Source: Pseudorhodoferax sp. Leaf265 (lineage in GTDB: Bacteria > Pseudomonadota > Gammaproteobacteria > Burkholderiales > Burkholderiaceae_C). Taken from it: a stretch of 64,000 nucleotides of DNA. Under the pieces are notes generated by a model. The model saw only the letters and a list, made by a program, of their open reading frames with translations. It was not told the DNA's origin and searched no databases. Positions 33,033 through 42,034 of the stretch are shown here, one piece after another; positions within the stretch are counted from its first letter, which is position 1, and every line of letters starts with the position of its first letter. Position numbers and translations under genes: made by a program. The stretch is taken from assembly GCF_001422365.1 (NCBI RefSeq), contig NZ_LMMT01000023.1:124001-188000 (forward strand). The letters are read 5' to 3'.

Positions 33033-34643
33033 ATGCACCACGACGTCGTGATCCTCGGCGGCGGGCTGGCCGGCCTGACGCTGGCCTTGCAGCTGCGCCG
33101 GCGCATGCCCGATCTGGACGTGCTGGTGCTGGAGCGCCGCACGCACCCGCTGCCCGAGGCCGCCCACAAGGTCGGAGAATCCTCGGTCGAGATCCAGGCG
33201 CACCACCTGTCGCAGGTGCTGGGCCTCAAGGACTACCTGGAGCGGCGCCAGCTCAAGAAGTTCGGCTTCCGCTTCTTCTGGAGCGACGGCGCGCCCGACA
33301 TCACGCAGGTCACCGAACTGGGCGCCAGCACCTTTTTGCCGACGCAGAGCTACCAGCTGGACCGCGGCATGCTGGAGAACGACCTCGCGCAGATGGTGCA
33401 GACCGCCGGCGTTCAGCACCGCGATGGCGCGCTGGTGCGCGACTTCACGCTGGGCCGCAAGGGAGAACGGCACCAGGTGCGCTACACGCACGGCGGCGAA
33501 GAGCACGAGGCCACGGCCGACTGGATCGTCGACGCCAGCGGCCGCGCCGGCCTGATCAAGCGCCGGCTCGACCTGGCCCAGCCCAACGACCACACGGCCC
33601 ATGCCGTCTGGTTCCGCATCGACCGCCGCATCGACGTGGCCGACTGGACGCAGGACACGGAATGGCTGGCGCGCTGCAACCCGCCCAACCGCTGGCTGTC
33701 GACCAACCATCTGGTCGGCGCGGGCTACTGGGTCTGGCTGATCCCGCTGGCCTCGGGTTCGCACTCGGTCGGCATCGTGGCCGACCCCGCGCTGCACCCG
33801 CCCGAGACGCTGAACAGCTTCGACAAGGCCATGGACTGGCTGCTGGTCCACCAGCCGCAGCTCCATGCCGACCTCGATGCCAAGCGCGACGGCCTGCAGG
33901 ACTTCGCGTTCTTCAAGCGTTTCTCCTACGGCTGCAAGAAGGTCTGGAGCGGCAGCGACCGCTGGGCGCTGACGGGCGAGGCCGGGCTGTTCCTGGACCC
34001 GTTCTACTCGCCGGGCGGCGACTTCATCGCGATCTCCAACAGCTTCGTGACGGAGATGGTCGAGCGCGACCGCGCCCAGGCCCCGGTCGGCATGCTGGCG
34101 CCGATGTACGAGCGCATCTACTTCTCGCTGTACGAGGCCATGCTGCCGATCTACACCGGCCAGTACCCGCTGTTCCACAGCGCCGAGGTGATGCCGCTCA
34201 AGGTGCTGTGGGACTACACCTTCTACTGGGGCGTGATGTGCCAGCTGTTCTTCCAGAACCGGCTGGTCGACGTGCAGGCCATGGCCCGGCTGCAGGACGA
34301 CCTGGCCTGGTCGCACCGCATCAACGTGGCGGTGCAGGACTTTCTGCGCGCCTGGGGCGCCGCGGACGGCGGCGCGCGGCCGCGCCGCATGCTGGACCAG
34401 GCCAAGCTCGCATGGTTCGCCGAGATGAACCGCGGCCTCGCCGATCGGCTGGACCAGGCCGCCTTCGATGCGCGGCTGCAGGCCAATCTTCAGCTGCTGC
34501 ACCAGCTCGCCGAGCAGCTCATGGACCGCGCGCTGCGCCAGCACCCGGGCCTGCCGGCCGAAGCCCTGCGCGCCGTGATGGCGCAGCGGCCGGCCGCGCC
34601 TGCGGCGCAGAACCTCTTGTTTCCGAACCTCAGTCCCGCGTGA
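33033..34643 (+). CDS. Halogenase-like FAD-dependent oxidoreductase, second copy
   Basis: A 536-residue flavoprotein of the flavin-dependent halogenase superfamily. FAD-binding GGGLAG is at 9-14, followed by HKVGES with Lys46. WxWxIP is at 233-238 and FxxPxxSxG at 320-328. It shares little else with the enzyme at 18978 and is about 85 residues longer, with a C-terminal helical extension. It could halogenate the aryl head group or act as an oxygenase or desaturase. TTG at 33027, overlapping the preceding stop, is an alternative start. Its end overlaps the convergent ketosynthase by 14 bases. Confidence 0.88.
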   Translation: MHHDVVILGGGLAGLTLALQLRRRMPDLDVLVLERRTHPLPEAAHKVGESSVEIQAHHLSQVLGLKDYLERRQLKKFGFRFFWSDGAPDITQVTELGASTFLPTQSYQLDRGMLENDLAQMVQTAGVQHRDGALVRDFTLGRKGERHQVRYTHGGEEHEATADWIVDASGRAGLIKRRLDLAQPNDHTAHAVWFRIDRRIDVADWTQDTEWLARCNPPNRWLSTNHLVGAGYWVWLIPLASGSHSVGIVADPALHPPETLNSFDKAMDWLLVHQPQLHADLDAKRDGLQDFAFFKRFSYGCKKVWSGSDRWALTGEAGLFLDPFYSPGGDFIAISNSFVTEMVERDRAQAPVGMLAPMYERIYFSLYEAMLPIYTGQYPLFHSAEVMPLKVLWDYTFYWGVMCQLFFQNRLVDVQAMARLQDDLAWSHRINVAVQDFLRAWGAADGGARPRRMLDQAKLAWFAEMNRGLADRLDQAAFDARLQANLQLLHQLAEQLMDRALRQHPGLPAEALRAVMAQRPAAPAAQNLLFPNLSPA

Positions 34644-35835
34644 ACAGCAGCACCGCATTGGTGCCGCCGAACGCGAACGAGTTGCTGAGCGCGGCCGCCA
34701 GCTGTGGCGCCTGCGCCCCGCTGGCCGGCACCAGCGGCACGCGGCATTGCGGATCGGGTGCGCTGCAATGGGCATTGGGCGGCAGTCGGCGCTGGGCCAG
34801 CGTCTGCACCGTGACCACGGCCTCGAGCGCACCGGCCGCGCCCAGCAGATGGCCGTGCAAGGCCTTGGTGGAACTGACGGCCAGATCGGGCAGCGCAGCG
34901 CCAAACACCTGGGCCAGCGCCTCGCACTCGACCACATCGCCGGCGCGCGTGGCCGTGCCGTGCGCATTGCAGTAGCCGACGTCGCGCGGCGCGAGATCGG
35001 CGCGGCGCAGCGCGGCGCTCAGCGCGCGGGCCTGGCCGGCCGCGTCGGGCTTGGTCAGGTGGGTCGCGTCGCTGCTGATGCCCCAGCCGGCCAGCCGCGC
35101 ATGGACGCGGGCGCCCCGCGCACGCGCACGCTCGGCCGACTCGAGCACCACGAAGGCCGCGCCCTCGCCCAGCGCGAAGCCGCTGCGGTCGGCCGCGAAC
35201 GGCCGCACGCAGGATGCCGCCATGCCCTCGTCGAAGGCGGCCAGCGTGTGCATGGCCTGCCAGGCCAGCACGACGCCGGGCACGATCAGCGCTTCGCTGC
35301 CGCCGGCGATGGCCACGTCGAGATCGCCACGCTGCACGGCGGCGGCGGCCTCGGCGATGGCCACGGCCGACGAGGCGCAGGCCACGGAATAGGTCAGCAC
35401 CGGCCCCAGCACCTTGTGGCGCATGGCCACATGGGCGGCCGGCGCGTTGGGCATGAAGGCCGGGATGGTGAGCGGCGGCACGCGGCCGCCGCTGCGGTAG
35501 GCGGCTTCCAGCGCGGCGGCGCCGCCCATGCCGCAACCGGCGTAGACGCCCAGGCGTTCGGGCGCCACATCGCCGGGCACTCCGGCGTCGCGCAGTGCCA
35601 GGTCGGCGGCAGCGACGGCCAGCTGGCTCACGCGGTCGACGCCGGTCAGCTGCAGCTTGGTGAACCACTGCAGCGGGTCGAAGTCGACGGTGGCGGCGCA
35701 GGCCGGCTTGGCCAGCTCGGGGAACACCGGTGCGATGGCCGAGCGGCCCTGCAGCAGTGCATCGAACAGGGTGCCGGCGTCCGACCCATGGGGTGAGACC
35801 ACACCAAGGCCGGTGACAGCGACCGCAGTGCTCAC
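34630..35835 (-). CDS. Beta-ketoacyl-ACP synthase, second copy
   Basis: A 401-residue KAS II-like enzyme. The triad is complete: Cys153 in SVACASSAVA, His292 in NAHGTATRAGD and His329 in KALHGHLLGAAG. It is clearly different from the copy at 29869 and resembles FabF more closely. It starts with GTG at 35835, overlapping the ACP stop (GTGA), so it is translated with that ACP. It lies on the opposite strand to the main operon, converging with the second flavoprotein. Possible roles are priming, a first condensation, or making a fatty acyl partner. Confidence 0.93.
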   Translation of the reverse strand: MSTAVAVTGLGVVSPHGSDAGTLFDALLQGRSAIAPVFPELAKPACAATVDFDPLQWFTKLQLTGVDRVSQLAVAAADLALRDAGVPGDVAPERLGVYAGCGMGGAAALEAAYRSGGRVPPLTIPAFMPNAPAAHVAMRHKVLGPVLTYSVACASSAVAIAEAAAAVQRGDLDVAIAGGSEALIVPGVVLAWQAMHTLAAFDEGMAASCVRPFAADRSGFALGEGAAFVVLESAERARARGARVHARLAGWGISSDATHLTKPDAAGQARALSAALRRADLAPRDVGYCNAHGTATRAGDVVECEALAQVFGAALPDLAVSSTKALHGHLLGAAGALEAVVTVQTLAQRRLPPNAHCSAPDPQCRVPLVPASGAQAPQLAAALSNSFAFGGTNAVLLFTRD

Positions 35836-36077
35836 GCAGCGGCCTGCTTGGCAGCGACCAGCCGGTCGACCAGGGCCGCGAATTCGGCCAGCGTGTCGAT
35901 GCTGGTGTTGTCGTCCGGCACGGAGATCTTGAACTGGTCCTCCACCGCGAACACGAACTCGACCAGGGCCAGCGAATCGAAGCCGGACTCGCGCATCGAG
36001 GTGTCGGGCGTCAGGGTGGCGGCGTCGATGCCGAACTTGCTGTGGATCAGCTCCTGGAGAGCGGGCAGGGAACTCAT
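35832..36077 (-). CDS. Acyl carrier protein (APE cluster, second copy)
   Basis: An 81-residue acyl carrier protein with Ser35 in SGFDSLALVEF as the attachment site. Sequence around it differs from the copy at 21731, as expected for the two distinct ACPs (ApeE/ApeF types) of aryl polyene synthases. The start ATG at 36077 is chosen because family similarity begins there; an upstream extension is arginine/proline-rich. It overlaps the ketosynthase by 4 bases and ends 13 bases from the phosphatase gene. Confidence 0.92.
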   Translation of the reverse strand: MSSLPALQELIHSKFGIDAATLTPDTSMRESGFDSLALVEFVFAVEDQFKISVPDDNTSIDTLAEFAALVDRLVAAKQAAA

Positions 36078-36090
36078 GGTGGACGGTCTT

Positions 36091-36768
36091 CTACGGGCGG
36101 GGGGCATGATAGCCCGTGCTCGGGCGCCAGCGCAGCGAGGCCAATGCCACCAGCAGCCCCAGGCACGCGCCGCCCAGCACGTCCAGCGCCACGTGCTGGC
36201 GCACGGCCATGGTGGACCAGGCGATCAGCGCGGCCCACACCAGGTTGGCCAGGCGCAGCGCCATGGGCGAGCCGGTCTCGCGCAGCACGGCATGGATGCG
36301 GATGCCGGTGAAGACGGCCGAGGCCACGTGCATGGACGGCGAGGCGTTGCCGGCGGCGTCCACGCCCTCCAGCATCGAGAAGCCCGGGTACAGCGTGCGG
36401 TCCAGCGTCAGCGGCGGCACGGCGGTCGGCCAGAAGTGGAAGATGGCGAGGCCGCCACCCATCAGCACCACGGTCCACAGCCCGTACACCAGCAACTGCG
36501 GAAAGCCGCGCTGCAGGCCGGGCGCGATGCCGATGTAGAACCACAGCGACAGGTAGGGCCACAGCATGGCCGGCTGGAACGGCACCAGCGCGTCGACCCA
36601 GGTCAGCGGCATCACGGTGACCGGGTGCGCGGGGTGGCGCAGCAGCTCGAAGTAGCCGATGAAGAACAGCGTGGTCCACAACGCGGTGCCGAGCAACTTG
36701 AGCCAAAACAGCTCGCGCATGCGCGACCAGATCTCGGCCCGCCAGTCGGGGTGCGCGGAGCGGGACAT
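36091..36768 (-). CDS. PAP2-family membrane phosphatase
   Basis: A 225-residue inner membrane protein with about six membrane segments. The PAP2 motifs are SPSMHVAS (motif 2) and RQHVALDVLGG (motif 3). Such enzymes dephosphorylate lipid phosphates such as phosphatidate or undecaprenyl pyrophosphate. Its place after a glycosyltransferase and an acyltransferase in one operon fits removal of a phosphate from a lipid anchor or from a polyprenyl carrier. Its ATG overlaps the preceding gene's stop (TGATG). Confidence 0.88.
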   Translation of the reverse strand: MSRSAHPDWRAEIWSRMRELFWLKLLGTALWTTLFFIGYFELLRHPAHPVTVMPLTWVDALVPFQPAMLWPYLSLWFYIGIAPGLQRGFPQLLVYGLWTVVLMGGGLAIFHFWPTAVPPLTLDRTLYPGFSMLEGVDAAGNASPSMHVASAVFTGIRIHAVLRETGSPMALRLANLVWAALIAWSTMAVRQHVALDVLGGACLGLLVALASLRWRPSTGYHAPRP

Positions 36769-37544
36769 CACGGCTGGAACGGCGCACGCCGCGTGGCACG
36801 GCGCCAGGCCAAGAGCGGCAGGCGCAGCACGAACTCGAGCATGAGCCGAAAGTGCATCCAGCTCAGCAACGCGTTGTCGCGGCCGTAGCGGAAGTGCGAG
36901 ACACCGCCCTCCTCGGCCGTCAGGTACTTGACGGGCGCGGCCAGGTTCACGGGCTTGACGCCGCGCCAGGCCAGCCGCACCACGGCCTCGGTGTCGAAAT
37001 CGAAGCGGCGCATCCAGGGCTGGCGGCGCATCACGGCCACGAGGTCGGCGATGGGGTAGACGCGAAAGCCATAGAGCGAATCGTCGATGCCGGCGCCCAG
37101 CGTTTCCAGGTTGGTCCACCAGTTCGACACGCGGCGCCCGCGCACGCGCAGCAGCGGCGCGGAGGCGTCGAACACGGGCCGGCCCAGCACCATGGTCTCG
37201 GGCCGCGCGATGGAGGCCTGCATGAAGGCCTGGATCAGCGCGGCCGGATGCTGGCCGTCCGAGTCCATGGTCAGCGCGTGCGTGAAGCCGGCGGCCTGCG
37301 CACGCTCCAGCCCGTGCAGCAGCGCCGCGCCCTTGCCCACGTTGGCCGGCAGCGCGATGACGACCAGGCCCGGGTCTTCGGCCGCCATGGCCTGCAGGCC
37401 GGCCGGCGTGCCGTCCGTGCTGCCGTCGGTGACGACCCAGACCGGGTTCCACTGCGCGCGCGCCGCGGCCACGGTCTCGTAGACCTTGGGGCCGGTGTTG
37501 TAGCTGGGGATCAGCAGCACATGGGTGGTCGATGGGATGGTCAT
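36768..37544 (-). CDS. Family 2 glycosyltransferase
   Basis: A 258-residue GT-A fold enzyme. The nucleotide-sugar motif is VVTDGSTDGTP, the metal-binding DxD-like motif is MDSDGQHP, and a substrate-side RRFDFDTE stretch follows. It resembles dolichyl-phosphate or polyprenyl-phosphate sugar transferases. Aryl polyene clusters often carry a family 2 glycosyltransferase; it probably adds a sugar to the product's lipid part. It overlaps the acyltransferase before it and the phosphatase after it. Confidence 0.91.
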   Translation of the reverse strand: MTIPSTTHVLLIPSYNTGPKVYETVAAARAQWNPVWVVTDGSTDGTPAGLQAMAAEDPGLVVIALPANVGKGAALLHGLERAQAAGFTHALTMDSDGQHPAALIQAFMQASIARPETMVLGRPVFDASAPLLRVRGRRVSNWWTNLETLGAGIDDSLYGFRVYPIADLVAVMRRQPWMRRFDFDTEAVVRLAWRGVKPVNLAAPVKYLTAEEGGVSHFRYGRDNALLSWMHFRLMLEFVLRLPLLAWRRATRRAPFQP

Positions 37545-38272
37545 GGCCGCAACTCTTCGGCGAAGTAATGTTCCAGCCGCTGCAGCAGCCCTGCATGGTC
37601 GGCCTCGGGCGCGAAGCGCTGGCCCAGCCGCACCGTGAACGCCATCGGGAACTGCGGCGCGCGCCAGATCGGCCAGCCCTTGCGCAGGTAGTCGGTGCCG
37701 GTCTCGATGAACACGGTCTGGATCGGTACCTGCGCCAGATGGGCCATCAGCGTGATGCCGGGGCGGAACGGGTTGATCGGCGGCTGCACGGTGCGCGTGC
37801 CCTCGGGAAACAGCACGAGCTGGCCACCGGCGCGCAGGTTCTCCACGGCGCCGCGGACCATGCTGCGCGGCGGGTCGTTGCGGATGTAGCGCGCCATGCG
37901 CGCGCCAGCGCCCAGGAAGGGATTGCGCATGAGACTGGCGCGCATGATGCAGATGCCGCGTGGCACGCGCGCGACGATCAGCAGCGCGTCCAGCATGCAG
38001 GGATGGTTGGCCGCGATGATCAGGCCCTGGTCGCGCGACAGGGCGTCCAGCGCCTCGTAGTCGATGCGCATGAGGCCCAGCCACTGCGCGCAGGTCCAGA
38101 AGCCGCGGTAGACCGAGGAGATCGCCGCCCGCCCGACCACCGTGCCATGCGCGCGCGGCAACAGCGGATACAACAGCACGCAGACCAGGTTCCATGTCAG
38201 CGACATGGCGCCCAGGTGCGCGAGCAGCAGGTAGAACAGCGTGCACTGCCAGAGCCGGCGCAGCATGCTCAT
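37541..38272 (-). CDS. PlsC-like 1-acylglycerol-phosphate acyltransferase
   Basis: A 243-residue membrane-bound acyltransferase with a hydrophobic N-terminus. Motif I is NHPCMLD (HX4D), motif III is FPEGTRT. It should transfer an acyl chain, possibly the aryl polyene acid, to a glycerol phosphate-type acceptor. It differs from the LpxL-like acyltransferase at 24369, so the cluster has two families of acyltransferase. It heads the minus-strand part of the cluster and overlaps the glycosyltransferase by 4 bases. Confidence 0.92.
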   Translation of the reverse strand: MSMLRRLWQCTLFYLLLAHLGAMSLTWNLVCVLLYPLLPRAHGTVVGRAAISSVYRGFWTCAQWLGLMRIDYEALDALSRDQGLIIAANHPCMLDALLIVARVPRGICIMRASLMRNPFLGAGARMARYIRNDPPRSMVRGAVENLRAGGQLVLFPEGTRTVQPPINPFRPGITLMAHLAQVPIQTVFIETGTDYLRKGWPIWRAPQFPMAFTVRLGQRFAPEADHAGLLQRLEHYFAEELRP

Positions 38273-38330
38273 GCGTGAACGCCGCTGCGCTGCAGCGGCG
38301 GTTCCCAGGAATTCCTCGGCACGTTCCAGC

Positions 38331-39209
38331 TCAATCCCTGCCCGCCACCCGCTCGGACGAGGTGGCGAGGATCCACGACACGCCGATGCCGGCCGAGAGT
38401 GCCGAGTTGCGCCGCATCAGCGGGCTGTCGTCGAAAGCGGCGCCGTCGAGTCGGTCGTAGCGCACGAAGGCGCCGACCCAGGTGTTGCCGAAGCGGCGCG
38501 AGGTCGAGGCCAGCGCCTGCCAGCCGCCGTAGCCGCCGCGGGCTTCGTAGGCCGGCCGACTCGCCGTGGCATCGCCGGCGCCGACGCCGTAGAAGTACGC
38601 GTGGTTCTTGCGGTCGCCGAACACCGGGCCTGTGAGCATGCCGAGGTTCCAGCCACCGGCGACGTTGGCCACATCGAGGTTCAGGTGCGGCGAGAAGGTG
38701 GTGCCGGCAAAGCGCGGCGACTTCTCCAGCGTGAAGGCGGCGCGCACGGGCAGCCGCAGATCCAGCTTCCAGCGCTCCTGTGCGGAGCGCGCCAGCGCCA
38801 GGTTGAGGTTGGGGCCGATCTCGGCCAGCCCCTTCAGGTTGCGCATGCCGCGGCGCGCGTCGTTGTCCTTGCTGCGCGCGGGGGCCGAGGCCGCCAGGCT
38901 CAGGTCGAACTGGACGCGTGGCGTGTCCAGCAGCACGGCGCGCGCGCCGTCGCGGTCGGCCCTGAGCCAGTCGCCGCGGTAGACGATGTACGGCAAGGGC
39001 AGCAGGTAGTTGCGGCCCTGGTCGGCACCGCGGTAGTCGGGCAGGCGCAATGCGGCCACACCCAGACCCAGCTCCCACAGCGGGCGCTGGCCCGCGCCCA
39101 GGCCGTTGTCGGCAGCGGGGCCGGCCGCGATGGGCTCGGCTGCCAGCCCTGCGGCGGGCAGTGCCGCGGCCAGCACGGCGGCCTGCCGCAGGAACGCGCG
39201 CGCGCGCAT
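38331..39209 (-). CDS. MipA/OmpV-family outer membrane protein
   Basis: A 292-residue protein with a signal peptide (RAFLRQAAVLAAALPAAGLAAEP, cut near residue 25). The mature part is a beta-barrel pattern with LPDYRGADQGRNYLLPLPYIVYRGDWL near the N-terminus, the signature of MipA/OmpV proteins. Members serve as outer membrane pores or as scaffolds for murein enzymes. The chosen ATG at 39209 gives a clean signal peptide; upstream in-frame sequence is not protein-like. It lies 58 bases before the acyltransferase gene on the same strand, so it may be read with the pigment genes. Confidence 0.9.
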   Translation of the reverse strand: MRARAFLRQAAVLAAALPAAGLAAEPIAAGPAADNGLGAGQRPLWELGLGVAALRLPDYRGADQGRNYLLPLPYIVYRGDWLRADRDGARAVLLDTPRVQFDLSLAASAPARSKDNDARRGMRNLKGLAEIGPNLNLALARSAQERWKLDLRLPVRAAFTLEKSPRFAGTTFSPHLNLDVANVAGGWNLGMLTGPVFGDRKNHAYFYGVGAGDATASRPAYEARGGYGGWQALASTSRRFGNTWVGAFVRYDRLDGAAFDDSPLMRRNSALSAGIGVSWILATSSERVAGRD

Positions 39210-39407
39210 CAGGCCTGCACGCCGGGCATGGCGTCGGTGCGTTGCTTGCTTGGATCGGTCAATGCGAATCTCCGGAGGGCTGGGTGGAGGCTCCCTTCCC
39301 GAAGCGCGTGATTCTCCCTGGTTTTCTTTCGCCATCGCCGCCCCTCAGCCCCCGCCTGCTACCAACTGTCACGCCTGCACGACGCGCGCCTCGGAAATAA
39401 TGCCCGC

Positions 39408-40166
39408 ATGCACCCACCAGGACAGGCGCCCTCCGCGTTGGCGCCGCACGCACCGCTGCGTGCGTACTACGCAGACGAATCCGAACGCGACCGCTACCTG
39501 CGCCGCATCTTCGACGCCACCGCCTCCGACTACGACCGCATCGAGCGCCTGCTGGCGCTGGGCACCGGCCCCTGGTACCGGCGCATGGCCTTGCAGCGCG
39601 CCGGGCTCGGCAGCGGCGCGCGGGTGCTGGACGTGGGCATCGGCACCGGCCTGGTCGCGCGCGAAGCCCTGCGGCTGATCGGTTTCGAGGGGCGCCTGGT
39701 CGGCGTGGACCCCAGCCCCGGCATGCTGGGCGAAGTCCGCCTGCCGCAGGTGCAGCTGTTGCAAGGCCGCGCCGAGGCCCTGCCCCAACCCGATGCCAGC
39801 CACGATTTCCTGAGCATGGGCTATGCGCTGCGCCACATCGCCGACGTGCACGCGGCCTTTGCCGAGTTCCACCGCGTGCTGCGTCCGGGCGGCCGGCTGC
39901 TGGTGCTGGAGATCACGCGGCCCGAACACCGCATGGGCCGCGCGCTGCTGCGTGCCTACATGCGGGCCTTCGTCCCGCTGGTCGCCCGCGTCGTGGGTCG
40001 CCAGCGCGACACGGCCGAGCTGTGGCGCTACTACTGGGACACCATCGACGCCTGCATCCCGCCGGAGTCGGTGCTGGCCGCGCTGCGCGAGGCCGGCTTC
40101 GAGCAGGTGCAGCGGCACACCGAGCTCGGCGTGTTCTCCGAGTACACGGCGCGCAAGCCGGGCTGA
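39408..40166 (+). CDS. UbiE/COQ5-like SAM-dependent methyltransferase
   Basis: A 252-residue class I methyltransferase. Motif I is VLDVGIGTGLVA, the acidic residue is in VGVDPSPGML, and DFLSMGYALRHIAD matches the UbiE-like group. It is not a full UbiE, so quinone methylation is uncertain; the target is unknown. It is divergent from the MipA-like gene and lies outside the aryl polyene operons. A strong hairpin follows it. Confidence 0.88.
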   Translation: MHPPGQAPSALAPHAPLRAYYADESERDRYLRRIFDATASDYDRIERLLALGTGPWYRRMALQRAGLGSGARVLDVGIGTGLVAREALRLIGFEGRLVGVDPSPGMLGEVRLPQVQLLQGRAEALPQPDASHDFLSMGYALRHIADVHAAFAEFHRVLRPGGRLLVLEITRPEHRMGRALLRAYMRAFVPLVARVVGRQRDTAELWRYYWDTIDACIPPESVLAALREAGFEQVQRHTELGVFSEYTARKPG

Positions 40167-40217
40167 AGACGCACCCATGGCTCCCCGGTCGGCTCCCCAG
40201 TTGGCAGCCCAATGACA

Positions 40218-40249
40218 AAGGGCGTCCGGCATGTCTGCCGGACGCCCTT
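40218..40249. terminator. Long hairpin between convergent methyltransferase and tRNA-Pro
   Basis: A perfect 14-bp stem (AAGGGCGTCCGGCA) with a 4-base loop lies 52 bases after the methyltransferase and 12 bases after the minus-strand tRNA. On the minus strand it ends in CCCTTTGTC. It probably stops transcription from both sides. Confidence 0.7.
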
Positions 40250-40261
40250 GGCCGTCTTGTG

Positions 40262-40338
<77 letters not shown>

Positions 40339-40395
40339 AAGCCCGCCATTCTAGCCTGGACGCGCGGGCATTCCTGTAGCACGGAGACAAACAAC

Positions 40396-40791
40396 ATGAG
40401 CATCCGCATCGTTCGCCTCGGTTCGCCACGCGCCGCCGACGAAGGCCTGCGCATCGGCACGGTCCGCCGGCCGCCGCGCGGCGTGCCCAAGACCGCGTTC
40501 GCCAGCCAGGACTGGTACGACTGCTGGTACCCCAACCTCGCGCCCAGCGCCGAGACCATGGCGCTGGGCCAGGCGGCCCAGGCCTCGGGCGATGCCAAGG
40601 CCTGGGCCGGCTTTCGCAAGCAGTACCTGCGCGAGATGAACACCCCCGAGGCCGCCCGCAATCTGGACCTGCTGGCCGCGCTGTCGCACGGTGCCAACCT
40701 GTCGGTGGGCTGCTACTGCGAGCACGAGGCGCGCTGCCACCGCTCGCTGCTGCGTGAACTGCTGGCCGCGCGCGGCGCCGCCATCGCCTGA
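40396..40791 (+). CDS. DUF488-family protein
   Basis: A 131-residue cytoplasmic protein of the DUF488 family. Signatures are IRIVRLGSPRAADEGLRIGTVRRPPRG near the start, WYDCWYPNLAPS, and the cysteine-containing VGCYCEHEARCHRSLLRELL near the end. The conserved YC-E...CHR pattern suggests a metal or substrate site, but no activity is known. It stands alone between tRNA-Pro and the HPP-family gene. Confidence 0.9.
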   Translation: MSIRIVRLGSPRAADEGLRIGTVRRPPRGVPKTAFASQDWYDCWYPNLAPSAETMALGQAAQASGDAKAWAGFRKQYLREMNTPEAARNLDLLAALSHGANLSVGCYCEHEARCHRSLLRELLAARGAAIA

Positions 40792-40853
40792 AAGCATCAC
40801 GTGATGATAGGATTTGCGGTTTTCCGGATGGTCCGCCCGCACCGGCATCGCGC

Positions 40854-42008
40854 TTGATCCCCTCTCCGTTCCTCGCTCGCCTCCAGGCCCTGGCCCACGG
40901 CTTCTGGACCACCGGCCTGGTGGCCGGTGGCCGCGTGAGTTCGCGCGAGATCGGCCGCGCCGCGCTCGGCAGCGCGGTGGGCATCCTCATCGCCTCGCTG
41001 GTCGCGCATGCGCTGGCGCCCGGCCTGCCGGCGCTGGGGCTGATCGCGCCCATGGGCGCCACGGCCGTGCTGGTGTTCGCCGTGCCGGCCAGCCCGCTGG
41101 CCCAGCCCTGGCCGGCCGTGGCCGGCAACACCGTCTCCGCGCTGGTCGGCGCGCTGTGCGCGCGCTACGCCGGCGACCTGGGCCTGGCCGCGCCGCTGGC
41201 CGTGGGACTGGCGATCGCCGCCATGTTCGCGCTGCGCTGCCTGCATCCGCCCGGCGGTGCCACGGCCCTGCTGGCGGCGCTGTCGGGCGTGGAACCCGGC
41301 TTCGCCTTGTCGCCCGTGTTGATGGACACGCTGGTCATCGTGCTGGTCGGCGTGGCCTACAACCGGCTGACCGGGCGGGCCTATCCGCACACGGTATCGC
41401 TGCGCCCGGCCACCGCCGCGGCCGCGCCAGCCCGTTTCTCGGGCGCCGACCTGGACGCCGCACTGGCCCACTACGACCAGGTGCTGGACATCAGCCGGCA
41501 AGACCTGGAGCAACTGCTGCAGTTCGCCGAGGCGGCGGCCTACGAGCGCAAGTTCGGCGAGCTGCGCTGCCGCGACGTGATGTCCACGCCGCCGCTCACG
41601 GTGCCCTTCGGCTGCACGCTGGAGGAGGCCTGGCGGCTGATGCGCGAGCGCCGCATCAAGGCCCTGCCGGTGGTCGACCGCGCCCAGCGCATCGTCGGCA
41701 TCGTGACCGTGGCCGACTTCATGAAGCATGCGGACTTCACGTCCATCGAAGGCCTGGGCGCGCGCCTGCGCAGCCTGATCCGCGCCAGCGGCCTCACGCA
41801 CGACGACAAGCCCCACGTGGTGGGCCAGATCATGACGCGCCAGGTGCGCATCGCCAGCGCCGACCGCTACATCAGCGAGCTGCTGCCGCTGTTCTCCGAG
41901 GCCGGCCACCACCACATCCCGGTGCTCGACGAGGAGCGCCGCGTGGTCGGCGTGATCACGCAGTCCGACCTGATCCGCGCCCTGCACCGCACCGTGCGGG
42001 CCGCTTGA
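40854..42008 (+). CDS. HPP-family membrane protein with CBS domains
   Basis: A 384-residue protein. Residues about 35-190 form an HPP domain with four or five membrane segments and the LHPPGGATAL signature. Residues about 245-375 hold two CBS motifs (DVMSTPPLTVPFGCTLEEAW and QIMTRQVRIASADRYI), which usually bind adenine nucleotides. HPP proteins have been linked to nitrite transport in plastids and cyanobacteria; in this setting the substrate is unknown. Translation probably starts at TTG 40854, since no ATG lies before the first membrane segment. Confidence 0.88.
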   Translation: MIPSPFLARLQALAHGFWTTGLVAGGRVSSREIGRAALGSAVGILIASLVAHALAPGLPALGLIAPMGATAVLVFAVPASPLAQPWPAVAGNTVSALVGALCARYAGDLGLAAPLAVGLAIAAMFALRCLHPPGGATALLAALSGVEPGFALSPVLMDTLVIVLVGVAYNRLTGRAYPHTVSLRPATAAAAPARFSGADLDAALAHYDQVLDISRQDLEQLLQFAEAAAYERKFGELRCRDVMSTPPLTVPFGCTLEEAWRLMRERRIKALPVVDRAQRIVGIVTVADFMKHADFTSIEGLGARLRSLIRASGLTHDDKPHVVGQIMTRQVRIASADRYISELLPLFSEAGHHHIPVLDEERRVVGVITQSDLIRALHRTVRAA

Positions 42009-42034
42009 AGCGCGGCGCCGCTATGCTCGGCGCC

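Noticed and set aside
18978-38272. Reading the cluster as a carotenoid or fatty acid biosynthesis locus.
   Set aside because: There are no phytoene synthase or desaturase genes, and the aryl ligase, chain-length-factor-like protein, paired hotdog dehydratases and MMPL/LolA export pair are aryl polyene features.
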